In this document: positions 31,720 to 42,800 of the stretch, piece after piece
How positions within the stretch are numbered: the first letter of the stretch is position 1
Layout of the letters: the number at the start of each line of letters is the position of its first letter
Assembly (NCBI GenBank): GCA_025558075.1
Contig: JAHLKF010000007.1
Span: 1-64,000 of the forward strand
Direction of reading: 5' to 3'
DNA: 64,000 nucleotides
DNA from: Gaertneriomyces semiglobifer
Lineage: Eukaryota; Chytridiomycota; Chytridiomycetes; Spizellomycetales; Spizellomycetaceae
Program-made: the position numbers and the translations under genes
The notes under the pieces: model-generated
What the model was told of the DNA's origin: nothing
The model's input: the letters and a program-made list of their open reading frames with translations, nothing else
Databases searched by the model: none

Positions 31720-34464
31720 CTACGATTTAGTGGTTCTGTGCTCTTTTACACTCTTTTTTATGTCCAAGGCAATGGCATCCACCAGACTCCAATAGCTTTC
31801 TGGATTAGAGGGGCGGTTGAACATGTTCATGTGTGCATGGATTTCGTCCGGTGCATGTGAGGCACGAAGCGGGGAGAAGCGTGAAAGGATCTCTGTACGT
31901 AGAGGCGACGGTTGAGTATCAGGAATATGAATGAAGGTACGTGGTGGAGCAGGGCGTAATGTTGATTCGGATTCCTTCTGCGGAGGCTGGGCAGGAACAG
32001 GCTCCTTTTCGAGTTTGAGTTCCTTCGGTGGATCGGCGGCTTTCGACTCCTTGTCGTCCTTCTCCACCTTGTTGTCATACTCCACTTTGTTGTCTTTCTC
32101 CACCTTACTCGCTTCCGCACTAACAGGGGCGGCCGTCGCAGGCGACGACCACCAGAACAACGACGCCAACCGTGACTGTAACCGCGCCTGTGAGACCTCT
32201 GACGCTTGGCGCTTTGCATCGTCTGCCTCGGCCTGAGTCATGACAGCTTGACTTGGTGCTTGCTCTCCCGGTTGGGCCTCCGCTTCCACAGATCGGTCCG
32301 AGTCGCCTGATGTAATGCTAGAATTGGACCCCACCACCGCGTCCAACCGCGTCTTCAGTCTGTCCTGGCTCTCCTTATGATACGTGTCTGCTTCAGCCTT
32401 GGCAGCCACTTTCTTGTCGTCGAGTCGGGCTTCAGGCAACTCAACGTACCAACATTTGAATGCAACCCTCCAATTGAACTGATCACCATGACCTGGTGTA
32501 ACCACGCTGCCTGGACCATCGCCGGCCTGCTTCAGCACAACTGCTGTACCATCAATGGGCCCTTCGACTAATCCTTCGACGCGTCTCCACCCGCCGCCTC
32601 CTTCAAAGACGGGTCTCAAAAACATGAGGTACTTTCCAATGTCCTCAGCCACCCTTTTCCCTTGCCGCATAGCATATGCCGTGGCTGCAGCTTGAACTGC
32701 GGGGTTTCCAAAGGTATAACTGCCGACCGTGTAGAGCGAGTATGTCAAGTAGGGCAATGAATAATAAGAGACCAAAAGCCCAAGAGTGAGAGGTAACGTT
32801 AGCTGAAGGATCGGACCCCACGATGAGTGCTCCGGGTGGTCCGACATAGACGGTTCAGTAGTAGCCGTGAGAGATGGAGACGGCGGCGGAGAGTTATGAT
32901 ACGCAGCCGCCATAGCTGCGGCAAACGCGACCGCTTCATCGGCCAGTTCGGGCGACGTAGGACGCGATGCTGAAGCTGTTCCGGAATCTCCTTGGTTGGG
33001 AAGTAGGTTGCCAGAAGCAACGATCGAGCGCAACAACTCCTCGTCCGCATCTTCAAACCTCGCTTGCATGCTGTCCGAGTCCTCACCCAAATTATCGGGT
33101 ATGCTCAAAGCAACAAGATCCGCTAAGGATGTTGTAGTCGGGTCAGGAAGATCCTCAATGTTGTCAGGTAACTCTGGCAAGTGCTGCTCAGAGCGGTTGC
33201 CTTGACTCCGCAGGGCTTCCACAGTGTCCTCTGCGTCAAAGTCTTCAGTGGAAGGCATGCTAAAAAGAACATCACTCTCTGTGGAAGTTGCAGTTGTTAT
33301 CCGCTTCATCGTGACTTCAGTAGTCGGTCCACCAGCCTCGGTAGTTCCCGTTGTGGTGGTTGTGGTGGTCGTGGTCGTTTGTGTTTCACTGTGCCTGACG
33401 AACAGCCCTCCGACGCCCCTTACTCCACGCAACAGCCCATCACCAATATAATACGCGCCAGTCCCCACTCCTCCAACCACTGCACCACCAACGCGTAGAG
33501 TCTGACCTGCTACGCCGCTTGCAGCTTCGGGAATGTACGTGACTGCACGTGCGGAATACCTTAGCGCATCAGCAGCATAATGCGGAGCTTGCACAACTGC
33601 TTGGGTGGTACTGTGAACGGTCGTCGAAAGCGCCGTTGGAATCGCAGAAAGCGCATTGGTCAACGGTGCAGGGGCTGGTGGAATTGGCGGCATCGGTGGT
33701 ATATAATCCGATAGGATAGACGCCGCACGAGATCTTGAGGCAGTAGTGTAGACTCCAGAGTTAAGCCCGAAAAAAGGCGTGTCGAGGCAATATAGTGAGA
33801 TGATGTTGACTTTGGGCTTTGTAATCGGAGGGGCAGATGGGGTAAGAGCCTCTGTTGGGGAAATGGCACTCACCACAGACGATTCTGCGGCAGTATCCTT
33901 TACTCCAGCCTCTCCGTTATCGTTACCATCTATAGAAACATCTTTGGCAGGCGCATCTTCCGGAACGCTTGTCGCAGGAGAGTTGGGTGAAGCGGCACTC
34001 TTCCCAAACCAGGACCAGCTGGGTAGCCAGCGGCTGCCAGCACCTTGTTGACTTGCGACAGCATTTACAGCGTCCAGTTGCTTCTTAGTGTCCTTCCGCT
34101 CCACCTCCTCATTCCAAAAGCCGTTCATTTTTCTCCAAGCGTCAACTGCAAGAATGCCACCCATGCTGTGGCCAAGTGCAATCACCGCTTCAAACTCGCT
34201 TTCATTCGCATTCATTTCCAGCCAGTTGACCACAGTTTGAACAGCATGGGTCGGGTCGCCAGCGGTATCGAATGACGGAAACACCCGCCCTTCAAGGCCT
34301 TGCAGCTTATGCACTTCGCGGAGAGTTTGCAGCAAGTCGGTTGGAAATGTTTCAAAGGACTGCTCCGAACCCATAAAGCCGTGGACAAAGAGGAGGAGGA
34401 TCCGACCAGTCGAAGCATGATAGGCAGGAGCCCCCGAGCGTTTCTGTTCGTCGTCGTCGTCCAT
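31720..34464 (-). CDS. Large alpha/beta hydrolase (lipase-like) with membrane segments
   Basis: A single exon gives 914 residues. The N-terminal 110 residues hold a lipase-like fold: LLLFVHGFMGSEQSF (HG oxyanion motif near residue 28) and the nucleophile elbow IALGHSMGG with Ser at residue 100. A conserved YCLDTPFFGL block near 225 fits DUF676/PGAP1-like proteins. A small-residue-rich region around 280-340 and a hydrophobic stretch near 560 (QLTLPLTLGLLVSYYSLPYL) suggest membrane association. The C-terminal half has Lys/Glu-rich low complexity and a final helical domain with FIHIPDTQPSPL and YWSLVDAIALDIKKSVKEH. A Thr run lies near residue 370. The substrate is unknown; a phospholipid or GPI-related role is possible. 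Only 170 bp separate it from the centrin start. Confidence 0.82.
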   Translation of the reverse strand: MDDDDEQKRSGAPAYHASTGRILLLFVHGFMGSEQSFETFPTDLLQTLREVHKLQGLEGRVFPSFDTAGDPTHAVQTVVNWLEMNANESEFEAVIALGHSMGGILAVDAWRKMNGFWNEEVERKDTKKQLDAVNAVASQQGAGSRWLPSWSWFGKSAASPNSPATSVPEDAPAKDVSIDGNDNGEAGVKDTAAESSVVSAISPTEALTPSAPPITKPKVNIISLYCLDTPFFGLNSGVYTTASRSRAASILSDYIPPMPPIPPAPAPLTNALSAIPTALSTTVHSTTQAVVQAPHYAADALRYSARAVTYIPEAASGVAGQTLRVGGAVVGGVGTGAYYIGDGLLRGVRGVGGLFVRHSETQTTTTTTTTTTGTTEAGGPTTEVTMKRITTATSTESDVLFSMPSTEDFDAEDTVEALRSQGNRSEQHLPELPDNIEDLPDPTTTSLADLVALSIPDNLGEDSDSMQARFEDADEELLRSIVASGNLLPNQGDSGTASASRPTSPELADEAVAFAAAMAAAYHNSPPPSPSLTATTEPSMSDHPEHSSWGPILQLTLPLTLGLLVSYYSLPYLTYSLYTVGSYTFGNPAVQAAATAYAMRQGKRVAEDIGKYLMFLRPVFEGGGGWRRVEGLVEGPIDGTAVVLKQAGDGPGSVVTPGHGDQFNWRVAFKCWYVELPEARLDDKKVAAKAEADTYHKESQDRLKTRLDAVVGSNSSITSGDSDRSVEAEAQPGEQAPSQAVMTQAEADDAKRQASEVSQARLQSRLASLFWWSSPATAAPVSAEASKVEKDNKVEYDNKVEKDDKESKAADPPKELKLEKEPVPAQPPQKESESTLRPAPPRTFIHIPDTQPSPLRTEILSRFSPLRASHAPDEIHAHMNMFNRPSNPESYWSLVDAIALDIKKSVKEHRTTKS

Positions 34465-34634
34465 CGCCCTGCTGCATGCAGTTCATGTTCATCAATTCAC
34501 GTTCACGGCCATGTCATGGCGCCTACCAAAAACGCGAGCTGTCCTCTTGGCGCGTCGGCTGGATCGAAACCGAACAGAACCGAACGTGACAACGGCATAT
34601 TCAGGCGTCGTTTATATCAAAAAAGTAAATTAGA

Positions 34635-35394
34635 ATGGTAAGTGGGGGGTGCGGTTGGTTGTTATTCAGTGCGGAAAGCTGATATTCATTCCAATTCGAA
34701 CGCATGCTGCAGGCCACGACGTATCGTAAACCGCTGAGCACGACGAAACCAGCGTCCGGCAAGCCTAGAAATGCGCCCAAATCGGCGACTCTCACTCAAG
34801 AGCAGAAGCAGGAGATTCGAGAAGCGTTTGATTTGTTTGACACGGATGGCAGTGGTACCATTGATACCAAGGAACTCAAAGTTGCAATGCGAGCCCTGGG
34901 GTTTGATCCGAAAAAGGACGAATTGAAGAAAATGATACAGGAGGTGGACAAGCAAGGAACAGGGACGATTGACTTTAATGACTTTTTGAATCTCATGACC
35001 AGCAAAATGGTATGCGCATAGTGGATTCGGGCGAGACGACAAATGGTCCGTGCTTGGCGCTAGTGGTTGCAGCTCTCCTAAGCTGTGTCTATTCCATGTA
35101 GGCCGAGAAAGACACGAAAGAAGACTTAATGAAAGCGTTTCGCCTCATTGATGATGATGAGACTGGGAAAATCTCATTTCAGAATCTGAAAAGGGTGGCC
35201 AAAGAGCTCGGTGAAAACTTGACGGATGAAGAGCTGCAGGAGATGATTGATGAGGCTGACCGAGATGGGGACGGTGAAGTAAATTTGGACGAGTTCTTGC
35301 GGCTGATGAAGAAGACGGTGAGTTTGCTACAATCTCATACGCTGCACCCATGCGCTTAACATGTCATATTTTTTGCTGTCAGAACATGTTTTAG
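34635..35394 (+). CDS. CETN: Centrin (basal-body EF-hand protein)
   Basis: Centrin is a small calcium-binding protein of centrioles, basal bodies and spindle poles. Four EF-hands are visible; loops include [36 protein letters not shown] and [12 protein letters not shown]. Exons are 34635-34637 (only the ATG), 34713-35009, 35102-35317 and 35383-35394, giving 175 residues starting [13 protein letters not shown] and ending KKTNMF. The first intron has an excellent GTAAGT donor and CTGCAG acceptor, so a start-codon-only exon is plausible. The alternative is no first intron and a start at 34704 ([10 protein letters not shown], 178 residues). The rest of the gene does not depend on this. EF-hands 1 and 4 keep canonical D-x-D/N-x-D/S geometry; loops 2 and 3 look weaker. 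Confidence 0.95.
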
Positions 35395-35517
35395 GAAACC
35401 GTAGTCGTTATTAGCGTTGTTGTAAATAAAGATATGGACAAACCGATCTACCTAACTACATGCATACCCTCCCATCGTTTATGCTGTATCCGTCCCAGCC
35501 CTAAGTCTTTTGTACTA

Positions 35518-35931
35518 TCATGACGGCGACGTGGAACCACTTGCTGCATCTAATCTTGTTGCTCCTGTAATGCTGGAAGTGGCATTGGTTGCCACTGTCG
35601 ACAGATCATGTCCTTTTGATTTCAGCTCTTTAATGTCGTTGTCACTCAATTCGCCCCACCATCTATCCCATGCACCCCAAAAGGCTCGTCGGATGGGTTT
35701 AAAGACATGCTCCCGATCTCCAATGCCACCCATGTTGTCCTCTCCCCACTCCGACCATAAGATCATGTATGCAAGGGTACCGGCCGTAAGACAGTGAGCT
35801 CCTAACATGAGGTAATTTCGTGCTGCTGGCGGTTGCAGAGACCGTGGCGAAAGGATACGGCGACGGTACTTGAGGGCGGCGGGATTGGAGCGGACATGGG
35901 CGGGAACCGGACTCGAGTAGTGGTGGGACAT
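35518..35931 (-). CDS. Small single-membrane-span protein, unknown
   Basis: A single exon encodes 137 residues. After a basic, Ser/Pro/Arg-rich N-terminus (possible mitochondrial presequence: SNPAALKYRRRILSPRSLQP) comes one hydrophobic span, NYLMLGAHCLTAGTLAYMILW, then a Trp-rich amphipathic stretch (FKPIRRAFWGAWDRWWGEL) and a polar tail. The layout resembles small inner-membrane assembly or respiratory-chain accessory proteins, but I do not recognise the family. It is head-to-head with GCP4, 200 bp away. Confidence 0.6.
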   Translation of the reverse strand: MSHHYSSPVPAHVRSNPAALKYRRRILSPRSLQPPAARNYLMLGAHCLTAGTLAYMILWSEWGEDNMGGIGDREHVFKPIRRAFWGAWDRWWGELSDNDIKELKSKGHDLSTVATNATSSITGATRLDAASGSTSPS

Positions 35932-36131
35932 TGCTGCTGCACTCTAATGGCGTTGTGCTCCTCTTCCAACAACAGCTGTGGGTTGTCAGTGTTCGCTCGA
36001 CAAGAATTCAACGCACTCAAAAATAATGGCGAGTCGCGAGGTGCATTTGCAGCAGTTTGGATTGGGACGAAGGGGGAAAGGGGAACTGACGGTTCAGCAG
36101 AGCTGGGGAGGCGGGAGAGACGGGCAGTACA

Positions 36132-38594
36132 ATGTTACATGAGCTGCTGTTGGCGCTGGCAGGGCACCCGGGTGATATCTTTGTGCCCGTGAACGCATAT
36201 CCGCCACAAGCACCAACCACACAAGAAGAAGGCATCTCAAACTCACCACCACTGGAAGATGTCAAAAGCATAACGCAAACGTGGGCTGTCGCTCCCGATT
36301 TTCCGTTCTTGCATCCCTCCGAACGTCACATTCTCAACGATCTAGCACATCTGGGATTCCTTCATCACACGCTTAACAAATTCATCACTACCACCAAGGC
36401 TCGCATTCTTAAACGTGCGCCTCAAGCTAATAACCATTCTTCAGAGAATTGTGATGGACTGTACCTGCTCGCACTTTGCACAGGTCTGGACTCGGCGTTA
36501 TCAGATTACAGGGACGAGATTGTTTGCACGGAAAGGAAGGTGCTGAGCACGCTGGATGTCGATACCGATGGAGGACGCACGCCTCTGGAATGGGTCAGAG
36601 CACGCTTCGCAAGGTTTTGGATGGTGCTCCCCGCTCTGGTGAGGTTGGTGATGGAAGTCGACAGTGACAAATCAGGCGAATGTCGCGGTGTAAAGTTACT
36701 GGATCTACTGGAAACGCATAAGAAAACAGGTATGCAAGAGCTACGAGATGCGATACAAACGTAAGTACGGATAGCCGCTTCTCAGTACGCTGGATGCTAA
36801 TTGGTCACTTCTGTGTGTGTAATTGCATAGGTTGATTGACGCATGCATGGGAGTATTCTTTAAACAACTGGTGTCATGGCTGTTTTGGGGGACGCTATAT
36901 GATCCGTATCAGGAGTTTTTCATACGAGATACTTCCGGGAACAATAGCATTGATCGCGATCTTCCAAATCAACAGCAGCAATCAGATACTCATCCTACGG
37001 AGAGGGAAGCGACAGAGGCAGATGTCGAAATATCACAATGGCACCCGCACCTCCGTCTTGTACCGGCCCTCCTCCCTCGTTTTGTGCCTCTGCCAGTGGC
37101 GCATGACATCCTTTTCATCGGCAAATCTACCGTAACCATTCATCAATCGCCGGCTTCCACTGGAGCGGAACCATCCGCGTCCCCACTCCTCGATCAGTAC
37201 CTTCCTTCTTTCACAGCACTTTCCAAAAATTTCTCGGCACTACAGCTGGCCACTGTTCTCCGAACCGTGCGAAGATCCATCAGCGACCAGCTGTACAACC
37301 TTGTCGTCATGGACAAATTTCTGTCACACCATTTGCTGGCGTTCAGGGCAGTGTACTTGATGGGCAACGGTAGCTTTTGGACTCAGTTTTTGGAGGGTTG
37401 CGATATGTTGAAGCGACGAGCAGGAGAAAGACTGGGTAGCGTCACCGAGCACGACGTCAATCGCATGTTTCGAAGGATCGTACGAGATGAAATCACGCAT
37501 GTTGGAAACAGAGATATATGGAGTGACTATTTTACCTTCCGACGCGTGACGGCACAGGAGGACGAAGAAAGCGGTCAAGGCTTGAGATTTCTGTTCGGAA
37601 CCATGCTCAAGTTGGACTATCGCACTGAGTGGCCGATGAGTTTGGTTTTTTCGAAAAAGGACTTTGAAGTTTACAATTCTGTATTGGATTTCCTGGTCAG
37701 GGTACGTTGTGTGATGATAAGAGTGAAGGCGTTATGGAACGGAAAGCGAGGTTTTGTGATGGCAAAAAGTCGAAATGGCGAAACGCTGCTTTTAGATGCC
37801 AGTGAGTACGATGCATGGTGGAGGGACGTGTGTGCTGCACGACAAATGATGCTGTGGTTTTTGGATAGTTTGTGGGGATATATGCAGGTAGGTGAAAAAT
37901 CTTACGGATCCATCCTCAAGGCGTATCGCGGCTTAACGATCGTACTTGTCAGATGGACGTCTTAGAAACCCTGCACCGGCAATTCATGAACGACATTCTT
38001 TCCGTCCATGATATCAATGCCGAAGACCATCCCGCACAGACACAAGACGATGACTCATTTGACAATAACGATACCTCGGCATCCATGGATTTGGGTGTCG
38101 ACATTTCCAACCTCTCGATTACACACGACTCCTATGGAGGTCTGGTCGGCAATCCACACGCTCACCCTTCCAATGAAGTTTCATCATCTCCGGGCGCTTG
38201 CTCGAAACCGGTCACAGCGAATCACGACTTTTCCCACATTCAGACTCGTCATGCATCTTTCCTCAACACGATCTCCCATTCCCTTTTCCTCTCTCCCGCG
38301 ACTGCTTCTATTCATACCACACTTCTCCGCATCTTGGCTCTCTGCGACATTTTTGTCGGACTGCACTCTCGGCTCGTAGAATCATCAGGACATAGTCGTC
38401 TTGACATCACGGTTTTAGAAGAGGCGAAGAGCACGAAAAAAGAGTTTCACGAAAAATTGGAGTTCCTAATGGACGTTTGCGAAGGAGTGGAGAAGATGGG
38501 TGGGAGAACTGTGGGAATGTTAATGGGACGATTGGAAGGCGGGAGATGGTGGGTTGCTCAAGGCGGTGATAATGACGAAGAACAAAGGACATAA
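36132..38594 (+). CDS. TUBGCP4: Gamma-tubulin complex component 4 (GCP4)
   Basis: GCP4 is a subunit of the gamma-tubulin ring complex that nucleates microtubules at spindle poles and basal bodies. Three exons (36132-36760, 36831-37887, 37953-38594) give 775 residues. The N-terminus MLHELLLALAGHPGDIFVP is diagnostic. The GRIP1 region (about 60-330) includes LHPSERHILNDLAHLGFLHH and GVFFKQLVSWLFWGTLYDPYQEFFI. The linker region LVPALLPRFVPLPVAHDILFIGK leads to the GRIP2 domain, with YLMGNGSFWTQFLEGCDML, the LDYRTEWPMSLVFSKKDFEVY gamma-tubulin-binding block and FLVRVRCVMIRVKALW. The splice joins LWGYMQ to MDVLETLHRQFMNDI, as in family members. GCP4 is absent from budding yeast but present in fungi with richer gamma-tubulin complexes. 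It is convergent with DHODH, 66 bp away. Confidence 0.94.
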
Positions 38595-38660
38595 ACCATT
38601 CTACATTGCTTGGGTAGTTGCAGCAAACGTAGGGAGTATATTACGCGCTTTACTCGACCG

Positions 38661-40200
38661 CTATTTTCGGTGGTCCTGGCCAACAATCTCATTCCATGTC
38701 TTTCCTTGCTTCCGCAATATCTGAGCCGTTTCCCTTTTGATCTCATCAACCAGGCCAGGCCCTTCATATGCCATCACACTGTAGAGCTGCACCATTCTAG
38801 CACCCGCTTTGGCAAAGTTCAAAACCTCTTCAGCACTCTTCACTCCTCCAGCACCAATAATTGGGACTTTCCCATCTGTCAACTGATAAAAGCGCTTTAC
38901 TGTTGCTAGCGACAACGGATGAAGCGGCGGACCTGATAATCCACCCGTCTCTGTGGTCACGGACTTGGGGGATAATAGCGTTGCAGGGCGGGATATCGTC
39001 GTATTGGAAATGATCACGCCATCCACTCCAACACTCTTCACTACCTCTGCAATATCTTCCAGCTCCGTTTGACTTAGATCAGGTGCAATCTTTACCACTA
39101 CTGGTGGCTTGTTCTCAAGTTTATTCCGCTCTTCCATGACGTCCTTCAGAAGCTTTTCAATCGGCTCACGGCGCTGGAGTGCCCGCAGGCCTGGTGTATT
39201 TGGAGAAGAAATGTTGACCACCAAATAGTCTGCACAGGGACCGAGGGTCGCAACGCCATCTGTATAGTCATCGTTGCTCTCAGCCGGAGATATCTTGTTT
39301 TTGCCAAGGTTAATGCCCAGGAGTTTGTCTTGATGAAGGGATTTTGGTACACTGCTTAGTTGAGCAGGCTCATCATGCTGGTGCTGATTGAGGTACGCTC
39401 GGACACGTTTTTTGAGCCGCTGAAGGACGACATCATGACCGTCACTGTTGAACCCATATCGGTTGATGACCGCAAGATCCGCCGGTAGACGGAACATACG
39501 CGGTTGAGGATTCCCAGGCTGAAATTAGTCGCGGTCAATCACTGGCTGGTGATGTGCTTGCATTCAACGTGTCTCCGAGAACCCGCAACTCACCTGTGGT
39601 TGAGGTGTGACGCTTCCCACTTCCACACCGCCAAAGCCAAATCGCAACAAACTGTCGATGGCCTCTGCATTCTTGTCATATCCAGCAGCAAGCATGATGG
39701 GGTTGCTAACTTCCTTGCCCCAGATTGAAGTGTGCAGAACTATGTCGTCAGGAACCTTTTGGGACGGAACCAGTTTGTGCTTTGCCAACCAAATGGAGAA
39801 CTTGTGAGCATCTTCAGCATCCATGGCCGCATGAAGTATGGGCATAAACACATGTCGATGGACGGATGCTCGCGTGTCAGAAAGATACAGATAGGCTAAG
39901 ATGGCCAGGGAAGATCCTGCAACAAAAGATGCAAAAGTAGTCAACCGCGAGTAGGCTGAGGAGAATTCCGTTGTCCCCGTTGTGGTCGTCCCAATAAAGC
40001 GGCTACCCTGCATGAGCAAATTCCATTGCGTTAGCAACCTCGTTACGATGTGCCCCTTATGAGTCGTTTAGGCCTACCTCAAAGGACCTGGCCGCTCGCA
40101 AGCGTGAACCTGCAGGCGCCACCCTCACGCCGAAGCGCAGAGGCACATTGATGGCTGACCTCGAGTAAAAGGCTGCCGCTGCTAACCTCCCCGTCATCAT
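38661..40200 (-). CDS. DHODH: Dihydroorotate dehydrogenase, class 2 (mitochondrial)
   Basis: The enzyme oxidises dihydroorotate to orotate with ubiquinone as acceptor, the fourth step of pyrimidine synthesis, at the outer face of the inner mitochondrial membrane. Three exons (40200-40078, 40007-39594, 39518-38661) give 464 residues. The first exon encodes an Arg/Ala-rich presequence (MMTGRLAAAAFYSRSAINVP). A membrane anchor follows (ASFVAGSSLAILAYLYLSD). The quinone-tunnel region is DAEDAHKFSIWLAKHKLVP. FMN/substrate motifs include NPIMLAAGYDKNAEAIDSLL, GVEVGSVTPQPQPGNPQPRM, GINLGKNKISP, VVNISSPNTPGLR and GGLSGPPLHPLSL. The catalytic base Ser of class 2 enzymes is present in NISSPN. The C-terminus GAGGVKSAEEVLNFAKAGA is normal. 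Confidence 0.96.
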
Positions 40201-41171
40201 TCTGTGTGCGAGCGACCCACGAAACGTTATTCCATTTCACGCTTCATCCAAGAACTGTTGGGCGCACTGATCCGAGTGGCGGCACAGTCACGTACATTTT
40301 GGCACAGTCATGCTAGCACACTTGGACGCCGACGTTCTTTTACGTTTTCGAATATTTATGTTTTTGGCTTTTCAACGCAGCACCGTTGCCAACTTGGATC
40401 AATGGATGTGCAGGTGAAGCAGAACTTTAACGCAGTCATGCGGAACATACGGCATTCTCTACGCAAGGAATGGTGATGCTTGAATTTAGGTTACTGATGC
40501 AAGATATGGAAGAGATGCGCGAAATCGTGCGTTTGGTCGTTAAAAGGGCGTGGGAAAGCGAAAGCATGGGAAAGCCTGGCATCCGGTCCCGTGCTGCTCG
40601 TACGCTCAGCCAGCAGGAACATTGTCAGGTCCCAATGAAGGATCGCCCAATCCCAGCCTAGAGCGCTAGATCGCATCTAACTTTGGCCCTTTTCCGTTCT
40701 CTGCTTATGTGTGTATATATTCGGTGCCTTCTGGTGCTGCTAGCTACATCGGATTCGCAGGACTTCTTTGTGCAAAGTTCCGGAAGCACGCTAGGTACCG
40801 GTCGAGTCACCACTGGCAGGCACCGTTGCAAATGGCACAAACAACTCTTCTTACAATAAAGAATTCATTGTTACTATTTTACACAGAATATACTACAGAC
40901 CATGAACTATACTAGATGTATACAACTAGGCACCAAAAAAGGACACGAACATGCGTGGGGATATGTAGGTGCTCACAGGGAATATGTGCGATATGCAAAG
41001 TGGCATATGCGCATGCCAATGCATGCCGCGTGTGTGTCACAGTAACAGAAAAGGAAAATCGCTGGTATGTAAACATCACCGCATTGGCGACGGGGTGGTG
41101 GTGCTCATACACAAAAACGGGACAGAGATAAAAGCTCTCGTTGGAGGCTTTGTCCATCCAAAAGCGGTCGC
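40201..41171. other. Intergenic between DHODH and the repeat protein
   Basis: About 970 bp with short shadow frames and an AT-rich section around 40840-40925. No motif or repeat is recognised. It should contain the DHODH promoter on its left and the 3' end of the secreted repeat protein on its right. Confidence 0.4.
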
Positions 41172-42800
41172 TTATGCCAGGATTTGATCCAATGTTTGAG
41201 TTTCCAACGCGTTTCCGACAGCCACCAGGCCAGCTTGTTGCGTACGCATCTCGGCGACCAGTGCGCCGAGCGAGGCGCCTGCGGTTTGCACGGTGGCCGT
41301 GGCACCGCCTAAAGCCTGGACGACACTGGTGGCTTGGGCTGCGTCGATGGTAACACCTGACGCCCGCAACATGGCGGCGACAAAGGTTTCTTCGCTGTCG
41401 GCCGGCGCGCCATGCACGGTCAGACCGCTGAACTCTGAGATAAAGCTGCCGAGCTTAAAGTTGGTGGCGACGGTTCTCGCCGCGGCGGTGAATTGCGTAA
41501 ACGAGAGGCCTTGCGCGAGGCCGATGAGCTTGGCCTTGTCTTGAATTTGGATTTGGCTGCCAGCGGGTGCGGGGAGTGTAGCGGTGGGAGCTGGGCCAAC
41601 AGTAGCGCCCGTGCCACCTGCGAGAGTGGTCGGCCCAGTGATAGTGGTGTCTGAGCCGACGGTAGCACCGGCACCTCCAGCGAGAGTGATACCTGCACCA
41701 GCCGGAGCAGTGGAGCCAGAGATAGTGGCACCGGGGCCGACAGTAATATCCTTGCCATCTGTAGAAGTAGAACCAGAGATGACAGTGGGTGCAGCTGTGG
41801 GAGCTGGGCCAACAGTAGCGCCCGCACCACCTGTGAGAGTGGTTGGACCGGTAATGGTAGTGTCTGAGCCGACAGTCGCACCGGCACCACCAGTCAGAAT
41901 GATACCAGTACCAGCCGGAGCAGTGGAGCCGGAGATAGTCGTACCCGCCGGGGTGTCATCGCAAGGTGGTAGTTCGGCCAAAATGACTACGGCGGGTTGG
42001 GCCGGTGTCTCAACGGCGCCAACAGTAGCGCCAGCACCACCTGTAAGCGTGGTCGGACCAGTAATGGTAGTGTCTGAGCCGACGGTAGCACCGGCACCAC
42101 CAGCGAGAGTGATGCCTGCACCAGCAGGAGCAGTGAAGCCGGAGATAGTCGCGCCGGGGCCGACGGTAACGCCTTTGCCATCGGGAGCAGTGGAGCCCGC
42201 AATTACAATTGGTGCAGCTGTGGGAGCTGGCCCAACAGTAACGACAGCACCGCCTGTAAGCGTGGTTGGACCAGTGATAGTGGTATCTGAGCCGACGGTC
42301 GCACCGGCACCACCAATAAGAGTGATACCAGCACCAGCCGGAGCAGTGGAGCCGGAGATAGTGGCAGCCGGTGCTGCAGATGTTTGAGTAGCGCTGGCGC
42401 TGACACCGGTGGGTTGGTCGACGGTGGTAAAGGTGACGATGGTGCTTGGGCCCGTGAGAACGCGCCCGATGGTGGCCTGGTCGACGGTGGTAAACGTCAC
42501 GAGGGTGCCCTGACCACCACCACCACCTCTATCATCGGGAGCCGCTTGAACGGTCACGGTAACGGTGGCAGCGGCGGGGCAAATGCATTGGGCGGCTTCC
42601 ACACCACCCGTGACCAGCACCGTGTTGGAGTTCGCGGTGACGACTGCAGGAGCTGCAACAGGAGATGCAACATTGATGGTAACGTCGCCTTGTAGAGGAT
42701 AATCCGCAGGCGGGGCGTTTATTCTGGGCATGGGCGAGGCAGCGACCCACGAGCCCAATTCCAAGAGGGCCGTGTAGGCAGCGACGTGAAGCAATCTCAT
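41172..42800 (-). CDS. Secreted Gly/Ala/Thr-rich repeat protein, hexad-like
   Basis: A single exon gives 542 residues. It opens with a signal peptide (MRLLHVAAYTALLELGSWVA, likely cleaved before SPMPR). A short segment with CICPAAATVTV follows, then VTFTTVDQ repeats. The main body (about residues 145-405) is built of near-identical modules of about 40 residues: GATISGSTAPAGAGITL, GGAGATVGSDTTITG and PTTLTGGAGATVG. Aliphatic residues recur about every six positions (I, L, V, I), like a left-handed beta-helix. The C-terminal 130 residues (GSQIQIQDKAKLIGL, FKLGSFISEFSGLTVHG, DQILA) form a separate helical region with no Cys. It may be a cell-wall or extracellular structural or adhesion protein, or resemble an ice-binding fold; none of these is shown. 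Lack of a GPI-type tail argues against GPI anchoring. Confidence 0.85.
   Translation of the reverse strand: MRLLHVAAYTALLELGSWVAASPMPRINAPPADYPLQGDVTINVASPVAAPAVVTANSNTVLVTGGVEAAQCICPAAATVTVTVQAAPDDRGGGGGQGTLVTFTTVDQATIGRVLTGPSTIVTFTTVDQPTGVSASATQTSAAPAATISGSTAPAGAGITLIGGAGATVGSDTTITGPTTLTGGAVVTVGPAPTAAPIVIAGSTAPDGKGVTVGPGATISGFTAPAGAGITLAGGAGATVGSDTTITGPTTLTGGAGATVGAVETPAQPAVVILAELPPCDDTPAGTTISGSTAPAGTGIILTGGAGATVGSDTTITGPTTLTGGAGATVGPAPTAAPTVISGSTSTDGKDITVGPGATISGSTAPAGAGITLAGGAGATVGSDTTITGPTTLAGGTGATVGPAPTATLPAPAGSQIQIQDKAKLIGLAQGLSFTQFTAAARTVATNFKLGSFISEFSGLTVHGAPADSEETFVAAMLRASGVTIDAAQATSVVQALGGATATVQTAGASLGALVAEMRTQQAGLVAVGNALETQTLDQILA

Noticed and set aside
41584..42387. Plus-strand frame of 267 codons antisense to the secreted repeat protein
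   Set aside because: It is a translated mirror of the homogeneous repeat array (PTVAPAPPARV modules); the minus-strand frame has a signal peptide and longer unbroken coding.
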